DNA from: Micromonospora sp. WMMA1363
GTDB lineage: Bacteria; Actinomycetota; Actinomycetes; Mycobacteriales; Micromonosporaceae
NCBI RefSeq assembly: GCF_030345795.1
Contig: NZ_JAUALB010000001.1
Location: forward strand, 1,793,001-1,857,000
Length of the DNA: 64,000 nt
Reading direction: 5' to 3'
The first letter of the stretch is position 1, and the number at the start of each line of letters is the position of its first letter. A program made the translations under genes and the position numbers. This document shows, piece after piece, positions 9,001 through 16,679 of this stretch. The notes beneath the pieces are model-generated. The model made no database searches and was not told the origin of the DNA. It was given only the letters and a program-made list of their open reading frames with translations.

Positions 9001-11722
9001 CGATCGCCCGCTTGCCGACCAGCGCGTTGCGCTTCTTGGCCGTGAGGAAGATCCGCGCGCTCTCCGCGTTCCGATTCAACTTGATGTCCGCCTCGACGAT
9101 GAGCGTGCCGGTGCGCGTGGCGGTGTAGGAACCCTGCGGCCCGGTCAGAGAGTTCACCGGGTACAGGCTCAGCTCGTACGGCGGGTTGACCACCACCGTC
9201 GGGTTGCCTGCGGAATCGACGACGGACTCGATGCCGGAGGCCTGGGTGTAGTGCGCCTTCGGCGTCCAGCGCAGGGCGTTCGCGTCGATCTGGGAGTCCA
9301 CCAGCAGCTTCCACGACAGCCGGTCGCGCGCGGCCACCTGGACGCTGAGGTTGATTGGTGTCGTGCCGGCGGACGCCGCAGGCAGGACCTCGCGGATCAG
9401 CTCGTTGGTGACCGGTTTGCCCGCCTGTCCCGTCGTCTCGTGCGTGATCAGCACGGTCACGCTGTCCGAGGTCGCCGCGGTCTTCACCAGGTCCCCGGTG
9501 ATCTTCAACGTGCCGGTCAGCGGCGCGGTGACCAGTGACTGTCGCCCGGCCAGGGTGAAGTCGTTCTGCGCCTGGAAGACCGTGGTGCTCAGCCCGTTGA
9601 CGTCGGTACCCGCGGGCAGCCCGACGTAGCTGATCTTCGGGTCCCACGCCACGGTGTCGTACTGGCCGTCCAAGATGGATTGCACGCGGAAGTACACCGC
9701 GTCGCCCCTGCGTACCGGCACCGAGTTCACCCCGGTCGGGACGAACTCGAAGTAGTCCTCCGGCCCGATCCGCTGCGCCCACAGCTCGGTGTCGTTGTGC
9801 TGGACGGTAACCCGGACGCCGTCGGCTTTCTCGTACTCCGCGCGCTGCGGGCTGGAGTCCTCGACCAGCCGTACCCCGCCCTCAATCTGGACAACGCCGT
9901 CGTAGGGCGCCACCCAGCGGCGCACGCTGTCCATCAGAGGTGAGTTGTCCACCGCGCGTTCGAAGGCCGCGGTCTGGTCGCCGACGATCGTGCCCGTCGC
10001 GGCCCCCGACCCCACCGGGGCCGCGGTGGTGGCGCTGTCGGTGCTGTAGGTCGGGTTGCCATCGGCGTCCAGGCGTCCGTAGAGCACCCCGCCGTTGTTG
10101 ACCAGATCGGCGATGCCGTCGGCGTTGACGTCGGTGAAGTAGCGGTCGGACGTCGTCGTGGTCGACACGTAGTCGAGCTGGCCGTTGACGCCGAGGTACG
10201 CCTCGACGCCGGCGGTGCCCGACAGGGTGGTCTCCCGGGAGATGCCGGGCAGCCCGGTGAGCTTGACCGGCGTGTCCCCGAACTTCGGCTGCCCGCCGGG
10301 TCCGGACAGGTTCGGCCGGTAGAACACCGCGCCGTTCTTCCGGAACACCTTGTCCGGCAGGTTGTCGCCGTTGACGTCCTGCAGAGCCAGCAGACCGTCG
10401 GACATCCCAGCGTTCACGCCGACCTTCACCCCGACCGACCCGGACTTGACCGGCGCGGCCGGGTTGTAGCCGACGTAGAGGTGCCCGCCCGCGCCGACCG
10501 TCGTGTTCGACGACAACGCGCTCGCCTCGCCCGCTCGGATGTTGACCCCGAGGTTGTCGTCGGGGACCGTCCAGCCCTCGGCGGCGGCGAACGCCGTATA
10601 GGCGCCCGACTGGTCCCGCACGTCGTCGAAGTAGTCGAACCGGTGGGTGTTGAAGAGCCGGTTGTCCTCACCAAACTGCGACACCGACTGCAGCAGCGTC
10701 TTCGCGAACGCACCGGTCCGATAGTTGAGTTCGTAGGCGCGGATCAACTCGTCGTCAAGCTTGACCTCGACCCGCCGCAGCAGGTCCGCGGTGACCCTCT
10801 TGAACCCGTACCGCGCGTCGATCTGGACGTCGCCGCGCCGCGGCTCGCCCCGGTCGCGGTCCCGGACGAAGGTGACCGAGTAGCGGCCCTCGGTGCCGCC
10901 GTGCCCGGTGTAGGTGATCCGCCGCGGGTACAGCGCACGGCCCGGGACGGTGGCGTTCGCGACGCCGCCGTCGTCGACCCGGACGTGGTGATAGCGCAGC
11001 AGGTTGTCGTGCGCGTCACGCACCTCGCGCGCCGCCCACACCGCGATGTTGCCGGACGCGTCGGCGAGCGTGGCGTTCTCCGCCCCACCGTAGACGGTTC
11101 GGGTGCCCTGTTTGTCGGTGACCTCCCACCAGTAGTTCGACGGCTTGTCCCCGTGCCGGACGATCCGGTCGAACCGGCCCTCGACGCGAGAGTGGAACAC
11201 CTTCTCCGAGGTCCGCGCCTGGAGCTTGCCGCGGTGCGCCACCGGGGTGAGCTGCTCCCCGTTCAGCACGTACGACTCGGTCTCCTCAGCGCCGTCGTAA
11301 CGGGGCACACCCCACCGCGTGTCCACCGTGATCGACGGTGTGCTCAAATCCCAGCCGACTCCCGTCCAGCCGTTGCCACCCGCCGAGTTGTAGGCGATCA
11401 GCAGCTCGGGTTGCAGGCCCCCACGCCCCTTGGGCACCTCGAGCGGATACGCCAGCCGCGCGTCGCCCGTCATGTTCGCTGTCGGGGCCTCGATCAGGTT
11501 CACCCCGGCGCCGGGATCGGCCGCCTTGATGTCCTTGATCTGGTTCGGGTTGAACGACGTGCCCTCCGGCGTCTCCGGCCCGGTGACCGCCGAACCCGCG
11601 TCCGGGCCGCCCGACACCGGAGTGTGGAGCGCCTCGGGCGCGGTCAACCCGGTTATGGCCAGCGACAGCACCAGAATCGGAACCACAACGAACCGGCCGC
11701 GGAACAAACGCTGAACAGTCAT
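3020..11722 (-). CDS. Secreted SpvB/FG-GAP/RHS polymorphic toxin with Hint and GIY-YIG nuclease tip
   Basis: A 2900-residue protein starting with ATG behind a GGGAG site. Order of parts: Sec signal (RFVVVPILVLSLAITGLTA); SpvB-like N-terminal region from about residue 60 (NMTGDARLAYPLEVP, GGNGWTGVGWDLS); FG-GAP/VCBS calcium motifs such as DVNGDNLPD (~445), DVNADGIAD (~530), DLNGDRFPD (~1120), DINGDGLPD (~1222), DVNGDGLTD (~1298) and DVNGDGLAD (~1386); RHS/YD repeats to about 2480; RHS core TGKELDAETGLYYYGARYY (~2485-2515); pretoxin Hint domain 2668-2814 (Cys start, ATDNHPFW block, VHNC end); GIY-YIG nuclease tip 2815-2900 (VYVF, YVGQTNNFDRRLQEH, catalytic Glu in AENELIEEL). The RHS shell encloses the toxin and Hint releases it. 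Likely an antibacterial competition factor. Confidence 0.93.
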   Translation of the reverse strand: MTVQRLFRGRFVVVPILVLSLAITGLTAPEALHTPVSGGPDAGSAVTGPETPEGTSFNPNQIKDIKAADPGAGVNLIEAPTANMTGDARLAYPLEVPKGRGGLQPELLIAYNSAGGNGWTGVGWDLSTPSITVDTRWGVPRYDGAEETESYVLNGEQLTPVAHRGKLQARTSEKVFHSRVEGRFDRIVRHGDKPSNYWWEVTDKQGTRTVYGGAENATLADASGNIAVWAAREVRDAHDNLLRYHHVRVDDGGVANATVPGRALYPRRITYTGHGGTEGRYSVTFVRDRDRGEPRRGDVQIDARYGFKRVTADLLRRVEVKLDDELIRAYELNYRTGAFAKTLLQSVSQFGEDNRLFNTHRFDYFDDVRDQSGAYTAFAAAEGWTVPDDNLGVNIRAGEASALSSNTTVGAGGHLYVGYNPAAPVKSGSVGVKVGVNAGMSDGLLALQDVNGDNLPDKVFRKNGAVFYRPNLSGPGGQPKFGDTPVKLTGLPGISRETTLSGTAGVEAYLGVNGQLDYVSTTTTSDRYFTDVNADGIADLVNNGGVLYGRLDADGNPTYSTDSATTAAPVGSGAATGTIVGDQTAAFERAVDNSPLMDSVRRWVAPYDGVVQIEGGVRLVEDSSPQRAEYEKADGVRVTVQHNDTELWAQRIGPEDYFEFVPTGVNSVPVRRGDAVYFRVQSILDGQYDTVAWDPKISYVGLPAGTDVNGLSTTVFQAQNDFTLAGRQSLVTAPLTGTLKITGDLVKTAATSDSVTVLITHETTGQAGKPVTNELIREVLPAASAGTTPINLSVQVAARDRLSWKLLVDSQIDANALRWTPKAHYTQASGIESVVDSAGNPTVVVNPPYELSLYPVNSLTGPQGSYTATRTGTLIVEADIKLNRNAESARIFLTAKKRNALVGKRAIDIWLGMGLPASMTRLKVPVTQGDELFFDLTTTNTKLVGLLKTQKVKVSYDGWNFQQVPSAMHSPADQGAFAQPYRGWGVIGYQGNRDRATRPIAQAELVLDESYKNALPKEPVKADLATFTANPAVPTPRIIVFAPQPATGRWVASDESTWVGASAAASSRLGLDTIDIVTDADIAGSTGSIRRGRTQQISTTLTLGPFGGSGAIGTTAGEVDFLDLNGDRFPDVVGAKGIQYSDMDGGLGATRGTLGGNVRESDSSAGGVSFSAGSPVRTVATAGGIDAPTGYASANTARTGVEMPALGIGGNLGGGESDARFDLTDINGDGLPDKVYAGGEAQLNLGYSFAAREPWGGGPVNDASIRNAGVNLGFNLDNYGFAGGVSATVGTSRTNATLADVNGDGLTDRVFTDGANPVKVAINTGAGFTAATPFRGTFSDIAVDKNATLGGGTYFTFGFCFGFGCIVFNPGADAYTSIGRAEVALRDVNGDGLADHVKSTRDNELLVAVNKTGRTNLLRSVTRPMGARIDLDYTRTGNTAAMPESRWVLSRTAVFDGLPGDGVDTRLSTFRYEQGRYDRLEREFLGFGRVVTEDRDADAGDAVHRAVTNEYRNDGYYSRGLLTRTLTADGAGRPYRETVNTYRLHDTASGAEADPKSRTATVFPQLTRVEDTFYEGATTAAKSTFTELSYDAYGNVVRTFDAADEGAADDLETTYGYSGSDAACRDRGIVGIANVLRQKAAATGAVLRHREADIDCETSAVRQVREYLDDNTSAVSDLEYHPNGNLKSVTGPANTTGQRYKLEYGYDTVVGVHVESIVDSFGYRSSSTHNLKYGLPDRNTDQNDQSVLMSYDSVGRLDTLTGPYEIGSGKVTIDFEYHPEAAVPYATTKHLDRTAAGVRADTIDTITFSDGFKRVLQTKKDASVAASPGAAPAQVMTVSGRLTFDVLGRAVERYYPVTEAKGPANTAFSAAFDAVAPTKETFDVLDRSVKTVQPDGVTTISGYAFGADRAGTTRFEKTVTDGNGKQRRTYTDVRGATTAVKEFNGSAVIWTSYEHDPIMQVTAISDDQNNVTRAEYDGLGRRTVFDSPDAGRTQTRYDLAGNITAKITAHLGAAGKRIEYDYDYSRLKAIRYPTFPGNNVTYAYGAPGALDNAASRVTEVRDAAGTVTRAYGALGEVTRETRTITAVSDAPRTYTTAWRYDAFNRVLQLTYPDGEVLTYDYDSGGQVTRATGVKNGTSYTYLDRLDYDKFGQKVLQQAGNGVRTTYTYDAEDRRLAALKSVAPNGAAFQNLGYSYDNIGNITALANNAPQGGEIGGPSTQTYGYDDQYRLTSASGHYTDKNNRVNTYTLTLGYDSIHNTTSKVQRHEVAGGTPAFPVDGGPAGPIEPVDDPSNPVDVQDRTSYDYAYVYDGTKAHAPSRVGPISHAYDANGNLTDTVNTAVSGKRRQFVWDEENRLACSQDTATATVTQNPGGCTDATVTYTYDDKGDRVVKDGDGLSLYPNSNYSERDATGYKHIFVGDSRLTTKTVAVTGTEDDQSFFHADHIGSSGYVTDQQGAVTEHLEYFPFGETWVEERTGQADTPYQFTGKELDAETGLYYYGARYYNPRTQLWASADPALPDYLDKDIAGGITETRNLAVYTYTYNNPILLIDPSGKWPKMPSWRTIGHTTLDVVGMVPIVGEPADLANAGWYALEGDYVNASLSAAAAIPAAGYAANAVKYGNRALDAAQSAKNANNAVDAAKVADNAPAPRAADNAPAPRAADSPGGCPNSFTGGTPVLMADGTHKAIEQVRVGDEVAATDPVTGESGPRAVSALITGEGEKNLVEITVDDPDGQPGMVIATDNHPFWAPELGKWVYAKEIVPGTLLQTGSGSYIQVGAVRAWTQHQRVHNLTVADIHTYYVLAGNTPVLVHNCDLDQGVYVFADKKSGLPYVGQTNNFDRRLQEHVTKSGRRDPDDHVICIHVCGNKEALEAAENELIEELGGIENLGNDINSPGRGRR
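3738..3791 (-). repeat. Two perfect 27-bp tandem copies in the RHS gene linker
   Basis: Positions 3738-3764 and 3765-3791 are identical. They encode two copies of an ADNAPAPRA unit in the Ala/Pro-rich linker just before the Hint domain. The length is a multiple of three, so the frame is kept; it probably arose by slippage. Confidence 0.9.
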
Positions 11723-12444
11723 CAGAGAGCTCCCACACCGTCGGACGTGAATCGCGGCCCCGGCCTCACCACCGAGCCTCCGGCTGGAAGCCGGGGGCGA
11801 ATGGCCCAGTCATGCGGCGATTGTCGTGAAAGGAGCGGCGCTGTGGCTCTTCGCGAACCGGCCATTTATGGCCGGTGCCGATGACCAGCACGTTCGTCGT
11901 CCTATTGCCGATGGTTTGGCGGAGGGAGCACGGGTCGGGTAACCCCGCCGCCTCCGACACCGAAGGCTCGGAACCGAGTCGAGGTGACGGCTGATGGGTT
12001 ACGTCCGTCCGGCGGGCAGCAACTTCGACAGGTAGAACACGGTCCGGTCACGTACGGGCGAGGCGGCGGTACAGGTGATGCTCATGGTCGGCGCTCCGAC
12101 CGCTCGGCCAGCGCGGTGGAGATGCCGTTGCTGGCGCCCCAGTCCTCGGCTGCGGCGAACACGGCGGTGGGGGTCACGATCGCGCGTTGGTAGGCGACCA
12201 GTGTCCGCAGCGCGTGCTCGCGAGCCAGCGGGTGGCGGGCGGTGCCGGCGGTCTTGGACCCTGACCGGGCAGTTCGCGGCGGTCGACCGGTTCCTGACCG
12301 GGCGGAAATCCTCCCGACTCGGCCGCGGGCGCAAGACGAGTAATATCTTGATGTAGTTGGCTTGGATGGCACGCGGCTCCAGATGTGCTGCGCACGGGCA
12401 GATGTGCTGCGCTCGGGCGGCATTCGGTGGAGCAGAGGGGCAAC
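11723..12444. other. Intergenic stretch upstream of the RHS gene with IS5-like debris
   Basis: No complete gene can be supported here. A perfect 9-bp inverted repeat with a 2-nt loop sits at 11857-11876 (ACCGGCCAT/ATGGCCGGT). On the minus strand at 12085-11999 a short frame MSITCTAASPVRDRTVFYLS resembles the N-terminus of actinobacterial IS5-type transposases and matches a similar segment at 13693-13729. The promoter of the RHS gene should lie in the left part, but I could not identify it. Confidence 0.4.
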
Positions 12445-13419
12445 ATGGAGCATGCACTTGTCACGGGAGCCACTGGCACCGTGGGTAGCCTTCTGGTTCG
12501 GGACCTTGCTGACCGGGGCGTGCGGGTGCGGGCGCTGCTTCGTTCGCCGGAGCGGGCAGCGGCAGCCCTACCTCAGGGCGTGGAAGCGGTCCGCGGGGAT
12601 GTCATCGACCTGGCGTCGGTGCGGTCCGCGGTCAAGGGATGTGACACCGTCTTTCACACTGCCGGTTTGCCCGAGCAGTGGTTGGCCGATCCCGACATCT
12701 TCGAGCAGGTCAACGTCAACGGCACTCGGCACCTGGTGGAGGCAGCTCTCACGGAGGGTGTGGCCACGTTCGTCTACACCAGCACCATCGACGTCTTCGA
12801 TCGGGTCCCGGGCGTGCCGTTCGACGAGTCCCGAACGCTCGAAGAGCGTCCGCTCGGCTCAGCGTACGAGCGTTCCAAGCAGAAGGCCGACCTTCTCGTA
12901 GCCAAGGCTGTCGAGCGGGGCTTGCCGGCACGGATCGTCCATCCGTCTGCGGTCTACGGGCCGGGTCCGGCAACCGCGACCGCGATGAACCTGGTGCTGC
13001 TCAGGCTGGCCCGTAACCAGATTCCCGTGCTGCCCCCGGGCGGCATGCCCGTCGTATTCACGGAAGACGTCTCACAGGGGCACCTCCTCGCGGCCGAGGC
13101 GCCGATCGGCTCCCGGTGGATTCTCTCGGACTGCTACCTGACCATGACCGCCATCGCTGAACTGGTCCACACGTTGGTGCCGACGTCCAAGGTCCCCCGC
13201 ACCATGCCAACGACCGTCGCGGCAACCCTGGCGGCCGCCGGTGAGGTCGTCGCCCGCGTGATCCGCCGGCCGCCCCTGCTCGCCGCGGGCGAGCTGTACT
13301 TTCTACGCTCTCACTCGCTACCGGACTCCTCCCGGGCCCGCAGTCGACTGGGCTGGCACACCACTTCGGTGCAGGAGGGCTTGTCCCGCACCTTGCGGCA
13401 CTTCGGCGTGCTGCGCTAG
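12445..13419 (+). CDS. NAD(P)-dependent epimerase/dehydratase (extended SDR)
   Basis: A 324-residue extended short-chain dehydrogenase. The Rossmann nucleotide motif GATGTVG is at residues 8-14 and the catalytic Y-x-x-x-K is in SAYERSKQKAD. The family's conserved HPSAVYGPG block is in the middle. The start ATG at 12445 is preferred over an upstream in-frame ATG because AGAGGGG lies just before it and the Rossmann strand then begins at residue 4. Members oxidise or epimerise sugar nucleotides, sterols or small ketones; the substrate cannot be read from sequence. It stands alone between remnants. Confidence 0.85.
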   Translation: MEHALVTGATGTVGSLLVRDLADRGVRVRALLRSPERAAAALPQGVEAVRGDVIDLASVRSAVKGCDTVFHTAGLPEQWLADPDIFEQVNVNGTRHLVEAALTEGVATFVYTSTIDVFDRVPGVPFDESRTLEERPLGSAYERSKQKADLLVAKAVERGLPARIVHPSAVYGPGPATATAMNLVLLRLARNQIPVLPPGGMPVVFTEDVSQGHLLAAEAPIGSRWILSDCYLTMTAIAELVHTLVPTSKVPRTMPTTVAATLAAAGEVVARVIRRPPLLAAGELYFLRSHSLPDSSRARSRLGWHTTSVQEGLSRTLRHFGVLR

Positions 13420-14047
13420 TCGCAACCGAAAGCACGGTCTCCTACCCAGTTCACACGGACCTGGCACGACATCGTTCCGGGCACAGTATCGTTCAACGTC
13501 GAAAGTTTCCTCAACCGGACGTGACGCCCGAAAGCGCCCGCGGGCGGTAGCCAGCCCGTTGTGTTCGTGCCCCGCTCATTTTCGCGGCGGGCCGCTGATG
13601 CTGGCAGCAGCTCGGCGACCGCCGCTTCTGCTGGTGGCGCGCGCTGGAGGCGCTCGGGATGCCGGAGGATCGACAGATGCAACACGCCCTCATCACGTAC
13701 GGCAGGGTGGCGGTGTGGGTGATACTCATGGCGGCGGAGGACTCCGGTCACGGTGATCTGCGAAGGCGCCTTCCGAGCCACCCCCCGTTGATTCCACTTG
13801 ATCCCACTCACTGTCGCGGCCCTGCTCCTGGCCATCTGTCGCGGGCGGCCCGCTTGGTGACCGAGACCCATCCGGAAGGGCTCGATGACTTCTTCCGCGC
13901 GATCGAGTCGACGCTGGACGGGTACGCCCACCGTCGATGTCGTCTTCGCGTACCCTGTCGGCCCCACCCGGGCCCGGGCCCGGACCCGGGGGCTGGGCGC
14001 GGTGAGCCGATCCCGGTCCAGCGTGCCGAGCTGACCCGTGGCGCGAC
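13420..14047. other. Intergenic stretch with an IS5-type transposase remnant
   Basis: On the minus strand from 13729 the frame MSITHTATLP and, after a shift, VLHLSILRHPERLQRAP look like the first third of an IS5-type transposase with frameshifts. A plus-strand frame up to 14051 holds TETHPEGLDDFFRAIESTL, which is protein-like but not assignable. A run of alternating GGGCCC/CCCGGG blocks occupies 13966-13993. No intact gene is supported. Confidence 0.4.
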
Positions 14048-15508
14048 ATGACGACCGCACAGCCGCAACCACAGCCGGCAGGGCACGTCGGGGCAGAGGA
14101 CGCTCGCCGTTGGCGGATCTTCAGCGTCGGACTGGCCACCTCGTTCATGGGCCTGTTCGACCTGAGCGTCGTCAATGTGACGCTACCGTCGATCGAACGC
14201 GCACTGGCCACCGGCCACAGCGCCCTCCAGTGGGTCGTCTCCGGGTACGCGTTGACGTTCGCGCTGGCTCTGGTCCCCGCGGGCCGGCTCGGTGACGCCA
14301 GGGGACGACGCTTCGCACTGCTGTTCGGCCTCGCCGTGTTCACCGCGTCCAGCGCGATGGCCGGACTGGCCCAGTCCGGCGTCTGGCTGGTCGCCGCCCG
14401 GTTGGCGCAGGGCGCCGGGGCCGGCATTCTCAGTCCCCAGATACCCGGGTTGATCGAGGAACTGTTCCCCGTCCGACAGCGCGGTCGCCCGTTCGGAGTC
14501 CTGGGCGCCACGGCCAGCGTGGCCACCACGGTCGGGCCGGTGATCGGCGGGCTGCTCGTCGCCGCGGGCGGTGCCGCTCACGGCTGGCGGTTGGTCTTCC
14601 TCGTCAACGTCCCGATCGGGATCGCCGTAACGGTGTTGACCTGGCGACTCGCGCCGACCAAGCCGGTGCGCGGCCATACGGACCGACAGCGGCACGACCT
14701 GGTCGGCACACTGCTGCTGGGCGCCGGAGTCACGTTCCTGATGCTGCCCGCGCTCCAGCGGGAGGAATGGCGAGGGCAGTTGCCCTGGCTGTTGGTACCG
14801 GTGGGAGTCGGCATCCTCATCGCCTTCCGGTACTGGGAAACCTCCCGCGCGCCGCGTTACCCACCGATCTTCGACTTTCGGCTACTTCAGGGTCGCTCGT
14901 ACCGTCTTGGGATGGTTATGGGGTTCTTCTACTATGCCGGTTTCACCCCTCTTCCGCTGTTGGTAAGCCTTCACCTGCAGAACGGTCTGCACCGCAGTCC
15001 GCTCCACGCGGGCCTCGCGGTCGCGCCGTTCGCGGTGGGCTCCACGCTGGGTGCTCTGCTCGGCGGACGACAGGTCAACCGACTCGGCCGTCCGCTGATC
15101 GCCGCCGGACTGGTCACCGTGATGGCGAGCCTGACCGTTCTGGCCCTGCTCAGCGACCTGCAGGCGAACACGTTCTCGCTCGTGAACGCGTTTCCGTTGC
15201 TGCTCGCCGGGATCGGGAGCGGGCTGGTGCTCACATCGAACAACACCCTCACCCTTGCGCAGGTGCCCGAGCCTGACGCCGGCAGCGCCGCCGGCATGTA
15301 CGAGACCGCGCGGCGCACCGGCTCCGCGATCGGGCTGGCGATGGTCACCGCCGCCCTGTTCGCGGCACTCGAGGCACGTGACGGGCGCTGGTCGACCGCT
15401 CTCCAATACGCGCTCGTACTCCAGATCGGCATCATCGCCGCCGCGCTGCTTACCGCCATCGTCGACGTCGTCGGAGCCCGCCACGACAGACAGGGCCGGG
15501 CACACTGA
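14048..15508 (+). CDS. MFS multidrug exporter, DHA2 (14-TM) family
   Basis: A 486-residue major facilitator of the EmrB/QacA type. The first helix begins with a conserved F-D-L-S-V-V-N-V-T-L-P block (residues ~39-49), and motif A of the loop after TM2 is visible as GRLGDARGRR. Around 14 hydrophobic segments follow. Such proteins expel drugs or secondary metabolites by proton antiport across the plasma membrane. No regulator lies immediately upstream. The gene is followed by a small membrane protein 135 bp downstream; whether they share a transcript is unclear. Confidence 0.9.
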   Translation: MTTAQPQPQPAGHVGAEDARRWRIFSVGLATSFMGLFDLSVVNVTLPSIERALATGHSALQWVVSGYALTFALALVPAGRLGDARGRRFALLFGLAVFTASSAMAGLAQSGVWLVAARLAQGAGAGILSPQIPGLIEELFPVRQRGRPFGVLGATASVATTVGPVIGGLLVAAGGAAHGWRLVFLVNVPIGIAVTVLTWRLAPTKPVRGHTDRQRHDLVGTLLLGAGVTFLMLPALQREEWRGQLPWLLVPVGVGILIAFRYWETSRAPRYPPIFDFRLLQGRSYRLGMVMGFFYYAGFTPLPLLVSLHLQNGLHRSPLHAGLAVAPFAVGSTLGALLGGRQVNRLGRPLIAAGLVTVMASLTVLALLSDLQANTFSLVNAFPLLLAGIGSGLVLTSNNTLTLAQVPEPDAGSAAGMYETARRTGSAIGLAMVTAALFAALEARDGRWSTALQYALVLQIGIIAAALLTAIVDVVGARHDRQGRAH

Positions 15509-15643
15509 CGGCGCGTCGACCGAGGAATGCCGGTCATCGGCTGCGAGTCGGCTGGACCTGTGTCGGCGCGGTTTGGAGACCACGATGCGGGGCAACCACC
15601 TCCCGGCTCGATCACGGCCGTTGCGTACCGTATGGGGGGCACA

Positions 15644-16105
15644 ATGCAGATCCGGCGGAGGTCGTCGTCGGCGGCGCGGTGGGATATCGATCGCGTGGTC
15701 GGGGACGTGCGGACAGGGCGGTTCGAGCGCAGTCTGTCCGCGCTGACCGCGGCCGGAGCGTTGGTGACGGCGGCGGAAATCTACTTCGAGCACGACTCGG
15801 CGAGTTTCGGCAACAAAATGATGTGGGCGCCGGTTGCGCTCGGTCCGGTTGGAGCGGCGGCGGGGGTCGCGGGGTTCTTCAGCCGGCGGATGGCCAAAAC
15901 GGCACTGCCAATCGCTTCCGCGGCCATCGTGGCGAACGGCTTGCAGGGCACGTACCTGCACGCCCGCGGGATCGCGCAGAAGCCGGGCGGCTGGCGCAAC
16001 GCGCGCTACAACATGGAGATGGGGCCACCTCTGTTGGCGCCGTTGCTGGTGACGATGGTCGGCGGGATGGGCATGTTGGCGGCGGTGCTGCGACGTGAAC
16101 GCTGA
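15644..16105 (+). CDS. Small four-helix membrane protein of the oxidoreductase operon
   Basis: A 153-residue protein with about four hydrophobic segments (SALTAAGALVTAAEIYFEH, WAPVALGPVGAAAGVAGFF, ALPIASAAIVANGL, LLAPLLVTMVGGMGMLAAVL). ATG 15644 is chosen because GGGGGG lies five bases ahead; ATG 15632 is an alternative. It overlaps the start of the gluconate-dehydrogenase-type small subunit gene by 11 bases, so the three genes up to 18337 form an operon. It may anchor the GMC enzyme to the membrane or feed electrons onward. No named family is recognised. Confidence 0.75.
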   Translation: MQIRRRSSSAARWDIDRVVGDVRTGRFERSLSALTAAGALVTAAEIYFEHDSASFGNKMMWAPVALGPVGAAAGVAGFFSRRMAKTALPIASAAIVANGLQGTYLHARGIAQKPGGWRNARYNMEMGPPLLAPLLVTMVGGMGMLAAVLRRER

Positions 16106-16679
16106 GAACGTGCGGTTTCCTGGTTTCGACGCGCTGTCTCAGCAGCGGCATTGGGATCCGGTGACGACCGGGGTGGTGCTGGAGCGGATCAGCAACCTGC
16201 GGGACTTCCGGTTCTTCAACCCCGACGAACAGGCGATCGCGACTGTGCTGTGCGACCGGCTGCTCGGTCAGGGCGGCAACGGCCGGATCCCGGTCGCTGC
16301 GATGATCGACGCGCGACTGGCCGAGTCGCAGACCGACGGTTGGCGCTACGCCGACATGCCCGAGGACGGTCAGGCATGGCGCGACACGTTGGCCGCCCTG
16401 CGGGAGGACGGGTTCGCGTCCGCCGGGGAGAAGGAACAGAACGCGTTGATCCAGGCCGTTCAGGATGCCGGCGACGCCGATTGGCACGGCCTGCCGGCAG
16501 CCCGGGTGTGGAGCCTGTGGACGCGGTACGCCTGCACCGCCTTCTACGCCCATCCGGACGCATGGTCGGAGATGGGTTTTCCGGGGCCGGCCTATCCGCG
16601 GGGTTACAAGAACACCGGAGTGGATCGTCGGGAGCCGTTCGAGGTGGTCGACACCCGGCCGGACGAGGAGCCGCGATGA
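16095..16679 (+). CDS. Gluconate 2-dehydrogenase subunit 3-like protein
   Basis: A 194-residue protein with the features of the gluconate 2-dehydrogenase subunit 3 family: an N-terminal FNPDEQAIATVLCDRLL-type block and a C-terminal FYAHPDAWSEMGFPGPAYP motif. The start is GTG at 16095, inside the preceding gene. It ends in an ATGA overlap with the GMC oxidoreductase gene, which signals translational coupling of the two subunits. In the family this subunit accompanies the flavoprotein large subunit; there is no obvious Tat signal here, so the complex may be cytoplasmic. Confidence 0.85.
   Translation: MNAENVRFPGFDALSQQRHWDPVTTGVVLERISNLRDFRFFNPDEQAIATVLCDRLLGQGGNGRIPVAAMIDARLAESQTDGWRYADMPEDGQAWRDTLAALREDGFASAGEKEQNALIQAVQDAGDADWHGLPAARVWSLWTRYACTAFYAHPDAWSEMGFPGPAYPRGYKNTGVDRREPFEVVDTRPDEEPR

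Noticed and set aside
13966..13993. GGGCCC-rich tract as a regulatory element
   Set aside because: It is a low-complexity self-complementary run in a decayed stretch, with no gene-proximal position that would suggest control.
16151..16675. Extended N-terminus for the GMC oxidoreductase
   Set aside because: The frame is open upstream but overlaps the subunit 3-like gene and reads as out-of-frame basic text; the ATG at 16676 with the ATGA overlap and immediate family likeness is the better start.
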